From: Methylomicrobium agile
GTDB taxonomy: Bacteria; Pseudomonadota; Gammaproteobacteria; Methylococcales; Methylomonadaceae
DNA: 64,000 nucleotides
Direction: 5' to 3'
NCBI RefSeq assembly: GCF_000733855.1
Contig: NZ_JPOJ01000001.1
Span: forward strand, 3,861,001 to 3,925,000
Shown: in pieces, positions 55,783 to 63,467 of the stretch
How the letters are laid out: each line of letters starts with the position of its first letter
Numbering within the stretch: position 1 is the first letter of the stretch
The notes under the pieces: model-generated
Seen by the model: the letters and a program-made list of their open reading frames with translations, nothing else
The model's database searches: none
What the model was told of the DNA's origin: nothing
Position numbers and translations under genes: made by a program

Positions 55783-55938
55783 ATGTTGGATTTTATGTTG
55801 AGTATTTTTTCCGCGGTTTTACAAGTAAACATGAAAGATCATCATGACATTCCTTTTGCGCTGCCTTTGCTGTTTTTCATTTTTTTGGCGTTCATCATCA
55901 CGGTGACCGTGCTGCATTTCATCGGTAATGAAGACTAA
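55783..55938 (+). CDS. 51-residue single-helix membrane protein
   Basis: A short frame, MLDFMLSIFSAVLQVNMKDH followed by DIPFALPLLFFIFLAFIITV and VTVLHFIGNED. It has GGAG seven bases upstream of the ATG and a strong membrane helix (about residues 25-46) with a short charged end. It follows the relic cluster. The ribosome site and composition support coding; there is no recognised family. It might be a small subunit of a membrane complex. Confidence 0.5.
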   Translation: MLDFMLSIFSAVLQVNMKDHHDIPFALPLLFFIFLAFIITVTVLHFIGNED

Positions 55939-56363
55939 GGCCGTGGAGGAAGACTCGCACGGCGTCTGAACGGCCTTATTTCGATTCAGTCTCTGCCAGG
56001 GGCAAGCCGCGGTTTTACATCGTTACCCTCAGTAAATTCAAGACACTCAGCGATCACTTTGCAAAAGTTGTCGGGATACGCCGAGACTTGCCTACCTGGT
56101 TGCCGGCTGATCGCTTGGCGCTTAAAAACGAACCGCCGTCGAGCGTTTCATGGTGCGTTTCAAGAAATAGATTGAATCAATAATGAAACAGAAATTGAAA
56201 CATGATCGGTCCAAAGGCAAAAAAGGAGGTTATAAAAGTTGACCAATTTCATAAGGATATAAGCGCCACCCAGGATTGGCACGGTTTTTCCTATATTCAA
56301 AATGACGATCGTAACGGCGACCGTCATCAAAACACAACAACAATTCTAAAGAGGATGATATCC
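55939..56363. other. Intergenic region, no gene called
   Basis: About 425 bases. The frame of the next gene is open back to 56202, but the signal peptide begins at 56364. An AGGAGG at 56223-56228 is not followed by a gene with supported protein; AT-rich stretches near 56160-56250 may hold a promoter. Confidence 0.4.
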
Positions 56364-56945
56364 ATGAAATCACGAATCCTGACCGGTACTTTGGTCGCAT
56401 TGGTCGCAATGAGTACGGCAGCGGTCGCAAAAAGTCAGCACCACGCCAAAGCGAAAACACCGAAGCTGTACGACAAAACCATGAATCCCCACCAAATCGA
56501 GCACCCGAATCATTTGGGCTTCAATGATTTACACATTCAGGCGATCCGCCATCTGGTGCCGGATACGCACGACGTGCACGACCCCAAACTGCAAGTGCCC
56601 GTGCATCATCACTGCAAGGCTTATGACGACAGCACCTTGGTCTGCCTGATGTTTCATTCCGGCATGAAAGATCAGGATAAACCGATCGGCTTCGAGTACA
56701 TCATCACCACCGCGCAATACAACTCTTTGCCGGAAGGAGAGAAAAAATACTGGCATTACCATAAGATCGAAGTGCCGAGAGCGCATGCCTCCTTCCCGGA
56801 TCTGACCGCGGCTGAAGCGAAAAAAATTATGCCGGCGATCAACGAAACCTACGGCAAGGTCATTTATTTCCAGAAGCCGGAAGACAAACTGCCGATCGGC
56901 GAACCTTACGTCGTGATCGTGCAGGATATGCCGGAACAGGATTAG
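56364..56945 (+). CDS. DUF1264 family exported protein
   Basis: A 193-residue protein with a signal peptide (MKSRILTGTLVALVAMSTAAVA). The mature part shows the DUF1264 features: HHHCKAYDDSTLVCLMFHSG (family core), GFEYIITTAQYNSLPEGEKKYWHYHKIE and LPIGEPYVVIVQ. The domain is found in plant oil-body-associated proteins and bacteria; its function is unknown. The His-rich motifs may bind metal. The ATG at 56364 is chosen for the signal peptide; an in-frame ATG three codons earlier also works. Confidence 0.75.
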   Translation: MKSRILTGTLVALVAMSTAAVAKSQHHAKAKTPKLYDKTMNPHQIEHPNHLGFNDLHIQAIRHLVPDTHDVHDPKLQVPVHHHCKAYDDSTLVCLMFHSGMKDQDKPIGFEYIITTAQYNSLPEGEKKYWHYHKIEVPRAHASFPDLTAAEAKKIMPAINETYGKVIYFQKPEDKLPIGEPYVVIVQDMPEQD

Positions 56946-57085
56946 TTACTCCCTAGCGAATGCACCGAGACGCGTTCGCTCTTTTAGCCGACGGGCGCGG
57001 AATGGTCCGAACCGCCGGCGTTTTTTGGCAAAGACTGATGCATGGCCGCATCAATGGCTTAATTTTCAGCGAAAAATAACAATAA

Positions 57086-58096
57086 ATGCGCGCGATAACC
57101 CGATCGAAACTATTGCCGTCCGCACTTTGGATAGCCGTTTGTGGCAGTGCGGACGCCCATGCGGAAAGCGGGTGGAAAATCGGCGCCGAAGCAAATGCGT
57201 TCTATACCGACGACGCCGCGTTGTTTTCGGTGAGCCGCCGATTGTCGCTCAAGGACGACCCGACGCAACCGATCGTCGACAGGCCCGGCCAAGGTGGCGA
57301 TTTCGTCTACGAACCGAGCGCCGAAGTCGACTGGATCGGCCGAAACCGTTTCGGTTTACTGCGCGTGTCACTGGATGCCGGGGCTTATTTATTTACGCGG
57401 CAAACCCGGTTCTCGCACGGCTTGTTCGAATTCACGGCATCGCAGTCGTTCGCAAGCGGGACCCAAGTCAGCCTGCTTTACAATGTCACGCCCGATTTAT
57501 ATCTCGGCCGTAATCTTTTCCGCGCGCTCGATGGCGAAGAATTCGAGGGCAACGAAAGCCTGACCAACCATTACGGCTCAATCCATCTCGATCAAGCCTT
57601 GAACGAAAGCGTGACGGTACGCCTGCTCGGCCGTTACGGCGTACGCATTTATAACGAACCTTTTCAGCATCGCGATACCGAGTTCTGGACCGTCGGTCCA
57701 CACTTTGAATGGCGGATTGGCCCGGGCACCGAGCTTTTGATCGGCTATCACTACGAACACGGCAGCGCGGCCCAGCAGAAGTCACCGCATTTTCCCGACG
57801 ACGTATCTTACGTCAACCATTATGCGTCGGCGGAACTAAGTCTGCGTCCGGCCGAGAAATTGACCGCAAATTTTATTTTCGACTATGAAAAAAACGACTT
57901 TACCAGCACCAACCGCTCGGACGAGCATTTCGGCGCCGCCGAGATTGTTTATCAAGGCGAGATCGAATTACGCTATGAAATGACCGAGCACGCCGGCATC
58001 AAATTGGGCTGGCAGCACGGCCGCCGGAAGCTGACCACCGAGGAGCGGGCGGTGAAAAACAATAATGTCTGGTTAGGGCTGGAATATTCGTATTAG
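57086..58096 (+). CDS. Predicted outer-membrane beta-barrel protein
   Basis: A 336-residue exported protein; signal peptide about 1-26. The mature part is made of many amphipathic strands with aromatic girdles and ends in LGLEYSY, a C-terminal aromatic residue of the type recognised for barrel insertion. No family is recognised. The following peroxidase gene starts 5 bases after its stop, with its ribosome site inside the stop region, so the two are one operon; a porin-like partner for an outer periplasmic or exported cytochrome is a reasonable inference. Confidence 0.7.
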   Translation: MRAITRSKLLPSALWIAVCGSADAHAESGWKIGAEANAFYTDDAALFSVSRRLSLKDDPTQPIVDRPGQGGDFVYEPSAEVDWIGRNRFGLLRVSLDAGAYLFTRQTRFSHGLFEFTASQSFASGTQVSLLYNVTPDLYLGRNLFRALDGEEFEGNESLTNHYGSIHLDQALNESVTVRLLGRYGVRIYNEPFQHRDTEFWTVGPHFEWRIGPGTELLIGYHYEHGSAAQQKSPHFPDDVSYVNHYASAELSLRPAEKLTANFIFDYEKNDFTSTNRSDEHFGAAEIVYQGEIELRYEMTEHAGIKLGWQHGRRKLTTEERAVKNNNVWLGLEYSY

Positions 58097-58101
58097 GAGA
58101 C

Positions 58102-59166
58102 ATGATGCGGCATCTATCGGTTTTGCTTTTGGGATGGCTCTTCTGGACTGGCGCCTTGGCCGAACCGACGCGCGGCTTACCGCCGTTATCGATTCCTGCC
58201 GACAATCCGCAAAGTGCCGACAAAATCGCATTGGGCAAACGCTTGTTCAACGACCCGCGCTTGAGCGCTGACGGTTCGATCGCCTGCGCCAACTGCCATG
58301 TCTCTGGAAAAGCTTTCACCGACGGCCGGGTCGCCGCACGCGGCATCAAAGGGCAGATCGGTACGCGCAACGCACCGAGCATACTGAACGCAGCCTATTA
58401 TCAAACGTTGTTTCTGGACGGCCGCGCCGCCAGCCTGGAAGAACAGGTGCTCGGCCCCTTATTCAATCCGATCGAACACGGTTTGGCGAATTCACAAGCC
58501 TTAATCGAGGTGATTCGCAGCGACGCCGAATATACTCGATTATTCAAGACCGCCTTCACGCTCACTGCCGATGCCGTCACGGCCGGCCACGTCGCACAAG
58601 CCATCGCCGCCTACGAGCGTACGTTAATAGCTGGCGATTCGCCCTTCGACCGTTTTCTGTTCGGCCGTGACCGCGCCGCCCTGTCGCCGAGCGCAGCCCG
58701 CGGCTTGCGCATTTTCCAGCGCAAAGGCAACTGCATGGTCTGCCACGAAATTTCGTGGGACCATGCCTTGTTCACCGACAACCGTTTTTATAATCTCGGC
58801 GTCGGCAGTCAAATTTTAAAGCCGGTCCTCAGTAAATTTCTCAAAGCCAAAAAACCGGACAGGTACCCGCTCACGGACGCACAACGTTCGGAACTCGGCC
58901 TGTTTAACGTCACGAAAGATCCGGCCGACATCGGTAAATTCAAAACGCCGATTTTACGTAATGTCGCCCTAACCGGGCCTTATATGCATGACGGCAGTCT
59001 GAAGACACTGGAAGAAGTCATCGATTTTTATGATCAAGGCGGCCAACGCAATCGTTTTCTCGATAAAAAGATTTTTCCGCTGCATTTGACTACCGGGGAA
59101 AAGGCTGATTTAGTCACCTTTTTACAGGTACTAACCAGTCACACGCTTGATTTTGAAAAACCGTGA
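58102..59166 (+). CDS. Diheme cytochrome c peroxidase (MauG family)
   Basis: A 354-residue periplasmic protein with a signal peptide (1-20) and two CXXCH sites, CANCH (62-66) and CMVCH (211-215), and the conserved NAPSILNAAYY and KTPILRNVALTGPYMHDG blocks. It lacks the extra N-terminal heme domain of the 53362 gene. Members act as peroxidases or, like MauG, oxidise protein residues. Its partner gene upstream is an outer-membrane barrel. AGGAGA sits just before the ATG at 58102. Confidence 0.9.
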   Translation: MMRHLSVLLLGWLFWTGALAEPTRGLPPLSIPADNPQSADKIALGKRLFNDPRLSADGSIACANCHVSGKAFTDGRVAARGIKGQIGTRNAPSILNAAYYQTLFLDGRAASLEEQVLGPLFNPIEHGLANSQALIEVIRSDAEYTRLFKTAFTLTADAVTAGHVAQAIAAYERTLIAGDSPFDRFLFGRDRAALSPSAARGLRIFQRKGNCMVCHEISWDHALFTDNRFYNLGVGSQILKPVLSKFLKAKKPDRYPLTDAQRSELGLFNVTKDPADIGKFKTPILRNVALTGPYMHDGSLKTLEEVIDFYDQGGQRNRFLDKKIFPLHLTTGEKADLVTFLQVLTSHTLDFEKP

Positions 59167-59372
59167 CGTAGATTTCGGTATTGGCGACCTCGGCAGCGGC
59201 TTCGCAGGCTGACATGGCCTTCCAGCTTTCCAAGTCGAAGGTTCTTCGGTGCAAGGCACGTCGGATCAAAGCCAGGTTTTCCGGGACGTTTTTTTCTTAT
59301 CCAGTTGTCATTTTCTCCGAATTGCACAGCTAATCCTCAATGCGGCTGATTTTCGATGCGCCAATGCTGGCT
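59167..59372 (-). pseudogene. ISAs1-family transposase relic
   Basis: On the minus strand: HWRIENQPH, a stop, GLAVQFGENDNWIRKK, then after a frameshift NVPENLALIRRALHRR. This is the C-terminal signature of ISAs1 transposases (HW.IENQLHW.LDV.F.ED...R....PENLA.IRR). It has a nonsense codon and a frameshift and is not functional. Confidence 0.75.
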
Positions 59373-59522
59373 TACAGCTGTACGCATTGACCTGTCAAGG
59401 AAGAGATAGCGCAATTGCCCTGGCATTTCCCTGTCTTTGATTGAAAAATCCAGATCGTCGAGAATCTTTTTCTGCCTCACCACATAAACAACATTGCACA
59501 GCTCTAAATAAAAGACACACGA

Positions 59523-60176
59523 TCAAGATTTTTGCTCAGCGACTGTTTTTTCCCCTCTTTCAAAACTGGTCAGTGCGCTTTCTTCGCCATGATGTGGTTT
59601 ACGTAAAGTCAGTGCATCCATTTTCCTGAACACAGGCCCGATCAGCGATTGCTCAATGCCGCTAAAATACAGACGGGCGGCATTTACTACCACGAAAACC
59701 GAACTGACATGATGCAGCAGCGCGGCAAAGATCGGATTGAGCATCCCGAAGGTGGCCAGTGCCAGGCCGATGCTGTTGAAGCTGACGGCCCACAGGTAAT
59801 TCTGCCGGATAATGCCGCCCATTTTATGGCTGAGCCGCAGGATCGTGACCAGATCCTGGGCATCTTGCCCGAGAATCACCACATCCGAGGACATGATCGC
59901 CAGATTCACGTTCTTGTAGCCGCCGATCGCGATGCCGACATGGGCGGCGGCCGGCGCCGGTGCGTCGTTGATGCCGTCGCCGACCATGGCAACCTTGCCC
60001 TCGGCCTGAAATTGTTTGACCAGTGCGGTTTTTGCCTCCGGCTTGCAGTTGAAATAATCGCCGTCGGCATGGATGTAGTCGGTCACCCGTTTCGCCTCCT
60101 GTTCCTCGTTGTCGCCGGTCGCCAGAATCACTTGGTCGATGCCGCAGGCGCGAACGGTGTCCGCCAGCCCCTGCAT
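59523..60176 (-). pseudogene. C-terminal part of a heavy-metal P-type ATPase
   Basis: The 217-residue frame covers the end of the phosphorylation domain and the last two membrane helices of a P1B metal pump: ILATGDNEEQEAKRVTDYI, then the hinge VAMVGDGINDAPAP (about 63-76), the GIAIGG loop, and LLHHVSSVFVVVNAARLYF in the last helix. The phosphorylated Asp (DKTGT), ATP-binding domain, earlier helices and metal-binding N-terminus are missing upstream, and the stretch to 60400 holds only broken frames. The HHVSS helix does not settle the metal. Confidence 0.8.
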
Positions 60177-60503
60177 GATGTGATACTACTTCACGAGCGG
60201 CGCCTAATTCGTAGGCCAGCTCGTGATGTGTTATCGTGATGATCCCTTCCACCCGAATCCAACAAAGCTTTACTGAGCCTTTGGTCGATGGTTTCGAAAA
60301 CGACCGACTCCATTCGGCTGATTAATTTGGGCAGTATCAGGCCGGTCATCTGCAGGGTCTTCATCTTCAGCGTTTCCGGCAATTAAGTTGGCGCCTATGG
60401 GTTCCCCCCTCCATTCGCGCCTTCCCGGCCAGCAGCGGCCACGATATCGGGGCAGGAAGACGCCAGAATGTTGCCCGGTAGGACGACGAATTGACGCGAA
60501 AAT
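60177..60503. other. Decayed region upstream of the ATPase fragment
   Basis: About 330 bases between the metal ATPase fragment and DUF2182. Short minus-strand frames (for example 60191-60382) continue neither gene clearly. It most likely contains the scar of the ATPase deletion. Confidence 0.4.
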
Positions 60504-61265
60504 TCAATTGCACAAAAAGATACCGGCGCCCCACAAAAGAAAAGCGAAGCCAATCGTTGCTGCGATCGGCCGTGCTTGCAGCGGCACCCACTTTTCGATG
60601 CAAACGATCAGCGTCAGCAAGGCCATGCCGCCGAAATTCATCACACCGACCGCAAACATGATCAGCATCTGTGCCCAACAGCAGCCGATGCAATGGAAGC
60701 CATGTTTAAGCCCCATGCGGAATGCGCCGGCGAGACCGCCTTGCCATTCATTCAGCAGGAACCCCATCGGCGTCTTGCAATGGGTCAGGCAGGCATTTTT
60801 GAGCGGCATGAATTGGTAACCGCCGGCAAGCAGGAAAACCCCGGCCGCGAAGCCGCGGTTTTGGTTTTCCATCATCGGCGACAGCCAAACCAGCCCGTGC
60901 AGCCGCCATTGCAGCAGCGTCGGCAGAATGCCGAACAGTATCCACAGGCCCAGATAAGCCGCCGCGAATAGCGCGAGTGCTTGAGCCGGCCGCGCGTTCA
61001 TGCGGCGACTGACTTTCACGTAGGCGTTCAGCATCGGCAAGGCGGACGGCAGCATCATTGCCGCCATCATGACCGCCCACATCGCATAGACATAGGCAAA
61101 GTCGCCAAGACGCCATGTCGATGCTTGATTCGGTGGCATCCACATGTCCTGCATCGGCAGGGCTTCCAGCCGCCGCGACTGGAAATAAAGCGTGCTCCAG
61201 GCGATCACGATAGCGGCCATCAGCAAGGCCCAAATCGCCCCCTGACTTTTGAATCCGATCCTCAC
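60504..61265 (-). CDS. DUF2182 predicted metal-binding integral membrane protein
   Basis: A 253-residue membrane protein with about six to seven helices. DUF2182 marks: MWAVMMAAMMLPSALPML, LKNACLTHCKTP, and GLKHGFHCIGCCWAQMLIMF followed by GVMN and EKW. The Met-, Cys- and His-rich helices suggest metal (perhaps copper) handling, but this is not shown. The start is GTG at 61265, overlapping the TGA of the DUF1326 gene (GTGA); a longer frame to 61316 would overlap by 55 bases. The DUF1326-DUF2182 pairing is recurrent in proteobacteria. Confidence 0.88.
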   Translation of the reverse strand: MRIGFKSQGAIWALLMAAIVIAWSTLYFQSRRLEALPMQDMWMPPNQASTWRLGDFAYVYAMWAVMMAAMMLPSALPMLNAYVKVSRRMNARPAQALALFAAAYLGLWILFGILPTLLQWRLHGLVWLSPMMENQNRGFAAGVFLLAGGYQFMPLKNACLTHCKTPMGFLLNEWQGGLAGAFRMGLKHGFHCIGCCWAQMLIMFAVGVMNFGGMALLTLIVCIEKWVPLQARPIAATIGFAFLLWGAGIFLCN

Positions 61266-61870
61266 GGCCGGTAAACAAATTCGGAATAATAACCGTTGCG
61301 CTCGGAGAACTCCCACTCTTTGCCGTGATCGTGATAATGATAGCTTTTCGAACGGGCGACAACAGAGGGGTGGCTAGTGACCACGCATAAAGGCGGGTTG
61401 TCGATCGTCGCTTCTGCACCACGGATACCTTGAATGCTTGTAATTTCGGCTTCGGCGATGCCGGGAATTAGCAGGCGCCGGGATTTGCCCTGCTCTTCAA
61501 AATCGATCGTGACCTTGCTGATCCCGAGCACTTCGCCGACAAGGCTCATCAAAACGGCCGGATGGCCGCCTTGCTGGCCACCGAAAATCTGCACCAACGC
61601 ATCGAACTGGCTCGCGTCGGCGCGTTCGTCCACATACAGCGCGGCCTGCCATTGGCCCTCGATCATCAAGCCCGGGGCGTAGCAAGCCAGCGCCACATTC
61701 AGGCCGCCCAGATCAAGCCCTTCCAGATGGCCCCGCTCAATGTGCCAAGCTGCCAGTAGTCTGCAGTCCCCGTGCGAGGGCGGCTGCAGCCAAACGCAGG
61801 GGCAGGAAACTTCACAGTTGCAGGTTTCGAAATAGCAGCCCTCTAAAATCCAGCTTGGGTTTTCTTTCAC
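61262..61870 (-). CDS. DUF1326 protein
   Basis: A 202-residue soluble protein. The N-terminus has a cysteine cluster in WILEGCYFETCNCEVSCPC (Cys12, 17, 19, 23, 25), the hallmark of DUF1326 and a likely metal or thiol-redox site. The rest is a beta-rich domain ending SEFVYRP. The function is unknown. It is translationally coupled to the membrane protein DUF2182, so the two probably act together. It is the third gene of the minus-strand operon. Confidence 0.88.
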   Translation of the reverse strand: MKENPSWILEGCYFETCNCEVSCPCVWLQPPSHGDCRLLAAWHIERGHLEGLDLGGLNVALACYAPGLMIEGQWQAALYVDERADASQFDALVQIFGGQQGGHPAVLMSLVGEVLGISKVTIDFEEQGKSRRLLIPGIAEAEITSIQGIRGAEATIDNPPLCVVTSHPSVVARSKSYHYHDHGKEWEFSERNGYYSEFVYRP

Positions 61871-61881
61871 AGGCTCTCCTC

Positions 61882-62616
61882 CTAAAAAGGTTCTTTGTAA
61901 GGCCGTAAATCCAGCTCATGCGTCCAGGCGCTGGGATGCTGGCGGTGCATGGCCCAATAGGTTTCGGCGATCGCTTCCAGTTCCAAAAGACCGCCCTCGC
62001 CTTTCGCTTTGACATAGTCGGGAAACTGGTTCCGGGCACGCTCGCCGTTGATCACGCCGTCGATGACCGCATGCACGACATGGATGCCTTGCGGCGAAAA
62101 CTCGCGCGCCATGCCCTGCGCCAGCGCCCGCAAACCGGCTTTCGCGGTTGCAAAGGCGGTAAACGGCGGCTTGGCCCGCAAGGATGCGGTGGCGCCGGTA
62201 AAAAACAGCGTGCCGCGGCTCCTGGGCTGCATGGCCCTAACCACGGCCTTGCCGAAGAAGAAGGCTCCCAGGCAATTCTGCCGCCAAAGCAGGGAAAACG
62301 TTTCCGCATCGGTTTCGAGCAGGAGCGAAGGAATATTGCTGTCGACATTGTACGCCGCAATTTCCACGCCCTGCCCCGTATCCCCGACAACGCTGAACAA
62401 ATGTTCGACCTCGGCTTCGTGCGTGGCATCGGCAACGACCGCCGTGGCTGAACCGCCGGTCTGCCGGATACTCGAAGCGACTCTGTGAAGTTTTTCTTCA
62501 CTCCGCCCTGCCAGATAGACATGCAGCCCCTCTGCGGCAAATCGCCGGGCAAGCGCCGCTCCCAGTCCCTGCTCCGGACCCACGCCAATAATCACAGCCG
62601 CGCCGGTTTCGCCCAT
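61882..62616 (-). CDS. Atypical short-chain dehydrogenase/reductase (no catalytic Tyr)
   Basis: A 244-residue SDR. The nucleotide-binding loop is GVGPEQGLG (11-19) in place of the usual TGxxxGxG. The active-site segment reads FTAFATAKAGLRALAQGMAR: the YxxxK tyrosine is Phe155 with Lys159 kept, and the motif GIHVVHAVIDGVI follows. A subgroup of SDRs with this F-x3-K form exists, so it may not be a classic dehydrogenase. It lies 17 bases from the DUF938 gene in one operon. Confidence 0.85.
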   Translation of the reverse strand: MGETGAAVIIGVGPEQGLGAALARRFAAEGLHVYLAGRSEEKLHRVASSIRQTGGSATAVVADATHEAEVEHLFSVVGDTGQGVEIAAYNVDSNIPSLLLETDAETFSLLWRQNCLGAFFFGKAVVRAMQPRSRGTLFFTGATASLRAKPPFTAFATAKAGLRALAQGMAREFSPQGIHVVHAVIDGVINGERARNQFPDYVKAKGEGGLLELEAIAETYWAMHRQHPSAWTHELDLRPYKEPF

Positions 62617-62633
62617 TGTTCAGCTCCTCTCGC

Positions 62634-63287
62634 TTAGGGTCTGCCGAAAACCAGCGAGAAATTATTCGCCGGCATATCGATGATTTCCTTCAACTCCATG
62701 TTGTATTTTTCGGCCGCCTTCCTCAGATCGGCAACATCCTTCAAACCCCATTCCACAACGCCGGCGGAGCTCAAAGTTTCATGAAACTCTTTGTTCGAAT
62801 CGGTAGTAAAACCGCCTTCCACCTTGAAAGGACCGTAAATCAATAGGATACCGTCGTCGCTCAGAAGCTGCGAAGCGCATTCCATCATCCCGTCCGCGAT
62901 CGAAATCGGCGCGACCTGGAAGATGTTGATGCAGAAAATCGCATCGAAGGTTTTCGACTTGCCGGGATTGAACCAGGTACGCGGATCGGTCAGGTCCAGA
63001 TGCACCGGGTCGGCGATATTGTCGTTCGCATGATCGGCGGACAGCTTTTTAATATTGTCGAAAACCTCCTTGTCCTTGTCGGAGGGATGAAAATGCAAAT
63101 GCTGAAAATGCGGCGCGAAATAATTGATATGCATTCCGCTACCGCTGGCGAGCTCGAGCACGCGACCAGACGCTTTGGGCAATTTTTCTTTTAAAACGCC
63201 CAAGATCGGTTCCCGGTTGCGGTTTCCGGCCCAGGCGACATATTCGCTCAGCGGGTGGGGGTCTAAAGGGGGTTTGTTATCGCTCAT
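62634..63287 (-). CDS. DUF938 family SAM-dependent methyltransferase
   Basis: A 217-residue class I methyltransferase-like protein. The SAM motif I is RVLELASGSGMHINYFA (about 42-58), followed by LHFHPSDKD, then FDAIFCINIFQVAPIS (motif IV region). The acceptor substrate is unknown. It is the first gene of the operon with SDR, DUF1326 and DUF2182 and has a -24/-12 promoter about 60 bases upstream, divergent from the damaged regulator copy. Confidence 0.88.
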   Translation of the reverse strand: MSDNKPPLDPHPLSEYVAWAGNRNREPILGVLKEKLPKASGRVLELASGSGMHINYFAPHFQHLHFHPSDKDKEVFDNIKKLSADHANDNIADPVHLDLTDPRTWFNPGKSKTFDAIFCINIFQVAPISIADGMMECASQLLSDDGILLIYGPFKVEGGFTTDSNKEFHETLSSAGVVEWGLKDVADLRKAAEKYNMELKEIIDMPANNFSLVFGRP

Positions 63288-63347
63288 GGTCTCCTCCGAT
63301 GTCTGGATGTCGTTTTAGTTGAAGTGCTCAATGCACATGACTTGGAC

Positions 63348-63363
63348 AACAAATACCATGCCA
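63348..63363 (-). promoter_or_regulatory. Putative sigma-54 (-24/-12) promoter of the DUF938 operon
   Basis: On the minus strand TGGCAT-GGTAT-TTGTT keeps the TGGCAC-N5-TTGCW frame and spacing with two changes. The start site would be near 63337, giving a leader of about 50 bases to the DUF938 ATG. It mirrors the arrangement at 48725 beside the intact regulator. Confidence 0.6.
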
Positions 63364-63387
63364 ATATGCACTGTAGAATTTATCCTG

Positions 63388-63461
63388 TAATTTCATGGAG
63401 TTATAATTTATCCATTGTCCGCCAAATGAAATTATGATTCAATTGATGAAATTTTATTTCA
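63388..63461. promoter_or_regulatory. Putative operators upstream of the second regulator copy
   Basis: TGAAAT-TTT-ATTTCA (63447-63461) is a perfect inverted repeat next to the start of the pseudogene, matching the operator at 48627 at 14 of 16 positions when read towards each gene. A wider inverted pair TAATTTCAT (63388-63396) and ATGAAATTA (63426-63434) lies between it and the sigma-54 promoter. Confidence 0.6.
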
Positions 63462-63467
63462 CAGGCC

